DNA from: Conyzicola lurida
GTDB taxonomy: Bacteria > Actinomycetota > Actinomycetes > Actinomycetales > Microbacteriaceae
Assembly (NCBI RefSeq): GCF_014204935.1
Contig: NZ_JACHMJ010000001.1
Coordinates: forward strand, 3,100,001-3,164,000
Direction: 5' to 3'
DNA length: 64,000 nucleotides
Part shown: in pieces, positions 60,090 to 64,000 of the stretch
How the letters are laid out: every line of letters starts with the position of its first letter
How positions within the stretch are numbered: the first letter of the stretch is position 1
Notes under the pieces: generated by a model
The model's database searches: none
What the model saw: only the letters and a program-made list of their open reading frames with translations
What the model was told of the DNA's origin: nothing
Program-made: the position numbers and the translations under genes

Positions 60090-61364
60090 GTGAAGGTTTC
60101 ACGACGCACAACAGCAACAGTGGTCGCGGGCGCAGCAGTGTTCGCCCTCGTCGCGACCGGCTGCAGCAGCAACCCGGCCGAAGGTGGTGAGGACGGCGAC
60201 ATCACCCTCACCGTCGCCACCTTCAACGACTTCGGCTACACGCCCGAGCTCTTCGCCGAGTACGAGGCATCGCACCCCGGCATCACCATCAAGCACAACA
60301 AGGCAGCGACGTCGGACGACGCCCGCGCCAACTACTTCACCAAGCTCGGCGCCGGCTCCGGCCTCGCCGACGTCGAGGCCGTCGAGATCGACTGGTTCGC
60401 CGAACTGCTGCAGTACTCCGACAAGCTCACCGACCTGTCGTCCGACAGCGTCGACGGCCGTTGGCTCGACTGGAAGGAAGCCGCGGCGACCGACGCCGAC
60501 GGCAAGCTCATCGCCTACGGCACCGACATCGGACCCGAGGCCATCTGCTACCGCTCCGACCTGTTCGCCGCGGCAGGCCTGCCGACGGACCGCACCGAGG
60601 TTGCGGCCCTGCTCGAGGGCGACTGGGACAACTACTTCTCCGTCGGCGAGCAGTTCACCGCCGCGAGCGACTCCGCCTGGTTCGACGCCTCCGGCGCCAT
60701 GATCCAGGGCATCCTCAACCAGGAGGAAGAGACTCTCGAGTCGAAGGACGGCGAGGTCATCGCCACCACGAACCCCGTCGTCAAGGACGCCTACGAGCAG
60801 GTCCTCGCGGTCAGCCCCGAGCTCTCCGCCCACTTCACGCAGTGGAGCGACGACTGGAACGCCGGCTTCGCCAACGGCGCCTTCGCCACGATGCTCTGCC
60901 CGAGCTGGATGCTCGGCATCATCGAGGGCAACGCGGCCGAGGTCACCGGCTGGGACATCGCCAACGTGTTCCCCAACGGCGGCGGCAACTGGGGCGGCTC
61001 GTACCTCACGGTCCCGGCCCAGGGCGCGCACACCGAAGAGGCGAAGGAGCTCGCCGACTGGCTGACCGCTCCCGAGCAGCAGCTCACCACGTTCGTGCAG
61101 ACCGGCAACTTCCCCAGCCAGCTGGACCTGCAGACGTCTGAGGAGCTCACCTCGATCACCCGTCCGTACTTCAACGACGCTCCGACCGGCCAGATCTTCT
61201 CCGACCGCGCCACCGCCGTCACCGTCGCTCCCTACAAGAGCGTGAAGTACTTCCCCGTGATGAGCACCCTGCAGGACGCCATCACCCGCGTCGACGTGGA
61301 CAAGACGCAGTCTGCCGACGAGTCGTGGAAGCAGTTCGAAGCCGACGTCGCCGCCCTCGGCTAA
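60090..61364 (+). CDS. Sugar ABC transporter substrate-binding lipoprotein
   Basis: 424 aa. A signal peptide and lipobox VATGC (Cys25) place it outside the membrane. The mature protein is a family 1 solute-binding protein (LTVATFNDFGYTPELFAEYE, LITYGTDIGPEAICYRSDLF-like domain, and late VAPYKSVKYFPVM). Family 1 members bind oligosaccharides. GTG 60090 is chosen because AAAGGAG sits at the right distance. With a GH1 glucosidase in the same operon, a beta-linked glucoside is the likely ligand (inference). First gene of the operon controlled by the twin LacI operators. Confidence 0.93.
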   Translation: MKVSRRTTATVVAGAAVFALVATGCSSNPAEGGEDGDITLTVATFNDFGYTPELFAEYEASHPGITIKHNKAATSDDARANYFTKLGAGSGLADVEAVEIDWFAELLQYSDKLTDLSSDSVDGRWLDWKEAAATDADGKLIAYGTDIGPEAICYRSDLFAAAGLPTDRTEVAALLEGDWDNYFSVGEQFTAASDSAWFDASGAMIQGILNQEEETLESKDGEVIATTNPVVKDAYEQVLAVSPELSAHFTQWSDDWNAGFANGAFATMLCPSWMLGIIEGNAAEVTGWDIANVFPNGGGNWGGSYLTVPAQGAHTEEAKELADWLTAPEQQLTTFVQTGNFPSQLDLQTSEELTSITRPYFNDAPTGQIFSDRATAVTVAPYKSVKYFPVMSTLQDAITRVDVDKTQSADESWKQFEADVAALG

Positions 61365-61441
61365 GCACCGTCGCTGATCGGGCCGGCCTTCACGGGCCGG
61401 CCCGGTCTCTCGTCTCATCCGCCTCGACACCTAGGACCACC

Positions 61442-62407
61442 ATGACAACCGCCCTGCTCGACGACAGACAGGTCAGGCGCATCGCGTTCGGCAACCGGCT
61501 GAGCCACTGGGACTTCAAGCTCTCGCCCTACCTCTACGTCTCGCCGTTCTTCATCCTCTTCGCTCTCACCGGACTGTTCCCCATCCTCTACACCGCCTAC
61601 GTCTCGGTGTACGACTGGCACATCATCGGCGGCCAGGGCGACTTCGTCGGACTCGGCAACTTCGAGTGGGTGCTCGGCCAGGAGAAATTCTGGCTCGCCC
61701 TGCGCAACAGCTTCAGCATCTTCCTGCTGTCCGCCATCCCGCAGGTGATCTTCGCCCTGATCATCGCGGCGGTGCTCTCCGACAACCTGAGGGCCAAGAC
61801 CTTCTGGCGCATGGGCGTGCTCGTGCCCTACGTCGTCGCGCCCGTCGCCGTCGCCCTCATCTTCAGCAACATGTTCGGCGACCAGTACGGCCTGATCAAC
61901 AACCTGCTCGGCCGCATCGGGCTCGACCCGGTGGGCTGGCACTCGCAGGTCGTGCCGAGCCACCTCGCCATCGCGACGATGGTCAACTTCCGCTGGACCG
62001 GCTACAACGCCCTCATCTTCCTCGCCGCCATGCAGGCGATCCCGCGCGACTACTACGAGGCGGCGATGCTCGACGGCGCGACCAAACTGCGCCAGTTCTT
62101 CTCCATCACTATCCCGTCTCTGCGCCCCACCCTCATCTTCGTGATCATCACGTCGACCATCGGCGGCCTGCAGATCTTCGACGAGCCGCGCATGTACGAC
62201 CAGTCCGGCCAGGGCGGCGCCAGCGCGCAGTGGCTCACGATCACCATGTTCATCTACAACCAGGGCTTCGGCCAGACCGGCGGAGGCCAGTTCGGCCACG
62301 CCGCCGCGGCCGCCTGGCTGCTCTTCATCATCATCATCGTGGTGGGGCTCATCAACCTCGCGGCGACGAGGGCAATCGCGAGCGCGGGAACGAGAAACGG
62401 CAAATGA
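61442..62407 (+). CDS. Sugar ABC transporter permease (MalF-like)
   Basis: 321 aa with about six transmembrane helices after a cytoplasmic N-terminus. Conserved EAA loop YYEAAMLDGATKLRQFFSIT contacts the ATPase. The typical CUT1 opening (YLYVSPFFILFALTGLFPIL) is present. No ATPase gene is seen nearby, so an MsiK-like shared ATPase encoded elsewhere probably energises it, as is common for actinobacterial CUT1 transporters. ATG 61442; 77 bp after the binding-protein stop, overlapping the next gene by 4 bp. Confidence 0.93.
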   Translation: MTTALLDDRQVRRIAFGNRLSHWDFKLSPYLYVSPFFILFALTGLFPILYTAYVSVYDWHIIGGQGDFVGLGNFEWVLGQEKFWLALRNSFSIFLLSAIPQVIFALIIAAVLSDNLRAKTFWRMGVLVPYVVAPVAVALIFSNMFGDQYGLINNLLGRIGLDPVGWHSQVVPSHLAIATMVNFRWTGYNALIFLAAMQAIPRDYYEAAMLDGATKLRQFFSITIPSLRPTLIFVIITSTIGGLQIFDEPRMYDQSGQGGASAQWLTITMFIYNQGFGQTGGGQFGHAAAAAWLLFIIIIVVGLINLAATRAIASAGTRNGK

Positions 62408-63281
62408 CCACGACACAGGCTCCCGGCTGGTACACCCGTCGCAAGGCGAAGTCCGCCGCCACCAACAAGCCGGGCATCCTCGGCTACGCGTTCCTCACGG
62501 TCGTGATCCTCGGTGCCCTGTTCCCGCTGTACTGGTCATTCCTGATCGGTAGCGGCGATTCATCCACTATCACCAAACAGGACATCGACTGGCTGCCGGG
62601 CGGCAACTTCCTCAAGAACGCCGCGGCCGTGATCAACGAACCGAGCGTCGGCTTCTGGAAGGCGTTCACCAACAGCATCATCGTGTCGACCGTCGTCTCG
62701 GCGTCGGTCGTGCTCTTCTCCACCCTGGCCGGCTACGCCTTCGCCAAGCTGAAGTTCAAGGGCAGCCGCGGCATGCTGCTGTTCATCATCGCCACGATGG
62801 CCGTGCCGACCCAGCTCGGCATCGTGCCGCTCTTCATCGCCATGTCGCAGTGGTTCCACCTCAGCGGCACGCTGCTCGCGGTCATCATCCCGGCACTCGT
62901 CACGGCGTTCGGCGTGTTCTGGATGACGCAGTACCTGACCCAGTCGCTGCCGGACGAGCTCATCGAGGCCGCCCGTGTCGACGGCGCGAGCATGATCCGC
63001 ACGTTCTGGCACGTCGGGCTGCCCGCCGCCCGCCCGGCCGCGTCGATGCTCGCCCTCTTCACGTTCGTGGCGACCTGGACCAACTTCTTCTGGCCGTTCA
63101 TCATCCTGGACAGTAACAATCCGACGCTGCCCGTGGCATTGTCGCTACTGCAGAGCAATTACTTCGTCGACTATTCGATCGTGCTGGCCGGCGTACTGCT
63201 GTCCACGATCCCGCTCCTCATCCTCTTCGCGGTGGCGGGCAAGCAACTGGTTTCAGGAATTATGCAAGGAGCAATCAAGGG

Positions 63282-63285
<4 letters not shown>
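62404..63285 (+). CDS. Sugar ABC transporter permease (MalG-like)
   Basis: 293 aa, about six helices. EAA loop [20 protein letters not shown], helix 1 [20 protein letters not shown], and the MalG-like [18 protein letters not shown]. It is the second CUT1 permease subunit. The start overlaps the previous stop (ATGA) and its stop overlaps the glucosidase ATG in the same way, so permease and hydrolase are translationally coupled. Confidence 0.93.

Positions 63286-64000
<715 letters not shown>

Overview
The window is high-GC (roughly 70%) DNA with GTG and TTG starts and many 1-8 nt start/stop overlaps. Gene content (thyA-folA, LCP cell-envelope enzymes, GAF-ANTAR proteins, fused oligopeptide permease/ATPase, serS/pheA/pgm neighbourhood) points to an actinobacterium, most likely a member of the Microbacteriaceae. 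That family assignment is inference from gene families and base composition. No phage structural gene, IS transposase or CRISPR array was seen.

Layout. 1-2.7 kb: the end of a pterin-dehydratase-like/VOC protein, then an aldo/keto reductase (AKR) divergent from an MmyB-type regulator. 2.7-8.05 kb: a 5.2-kb segment bounded by 84-bp direct repeats (one mismatch) of the 3' part of a tRNA-Arg(ACG) gene plus its terminator. It carries an FAD monooxygenase, an NAD(P)-binding protein, two AKRs and a second divergent AKR/MmyB-regulator pair, and it has no integrase gene. 8.1-17.3 kb: thyA-folA-hydrolase, a GT2-GtrA glycosyltransferase, a DUF2079 membrane protein with a coupled unknown protein, a gamma-carbonic-anhydrase-like protein and an esterase. 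17.4-24.4 kb: two GAF-ANTAR regulators, an APC transporter, two CNNM/CBS membrane proteins, and msrB-msrA. 24.5-25.9 kb: two adjacent genes built from three copies of an unrecognised HTH-containing module.

26.0-38.0 kb is one long leftward unit of ten genes (DUF917, hydantoinase/oxoprolinase, peptide-type ABC transporter with a fused permease-ATPase, YtcJ-type amidohydrolase, hydrolase, PaiB-like protein, M20 amidohydrolase), divergent from a PucR regulator. 39.6-43.8 kb holds a double-length IclR regulator divergent from a cupin/FAD amine oxidase/ornithine-cyclodeaminase operon. Together these two regions look like import and breakdown of amidated or N-substituted amino-acid compounds; the substrate cannot be read from sequence.

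43.8-47.9 kb: a small unknown gene between two copies of a long hairpin repeat, a GH13 enzyme, a small unknown protein, an SDR, and an Hsp20 gene behind a CIRCE (HrcA) operator. 47.9-56.7 kb: tRNA-Ser(GCT), two tandem LCP genes, tRNA-Ser(TGA), a HAD phosphatase, serS, a lipid-kinase-like gene, pheA and pgm. 56.7-59.9 kb: a DUF1905 protein, a TIG/amidase lipoprotein and a DHA2 exporter. 60.0-64.0 kb: a sugar ABC transporter (binding protein and two permeases) and the start of a GH1 beta-glucosidase, behind a promoter bracketed by two perfect LacI-family palindromes. This reads as an inducible beta-glucoside uptake and hydrolysis operon.
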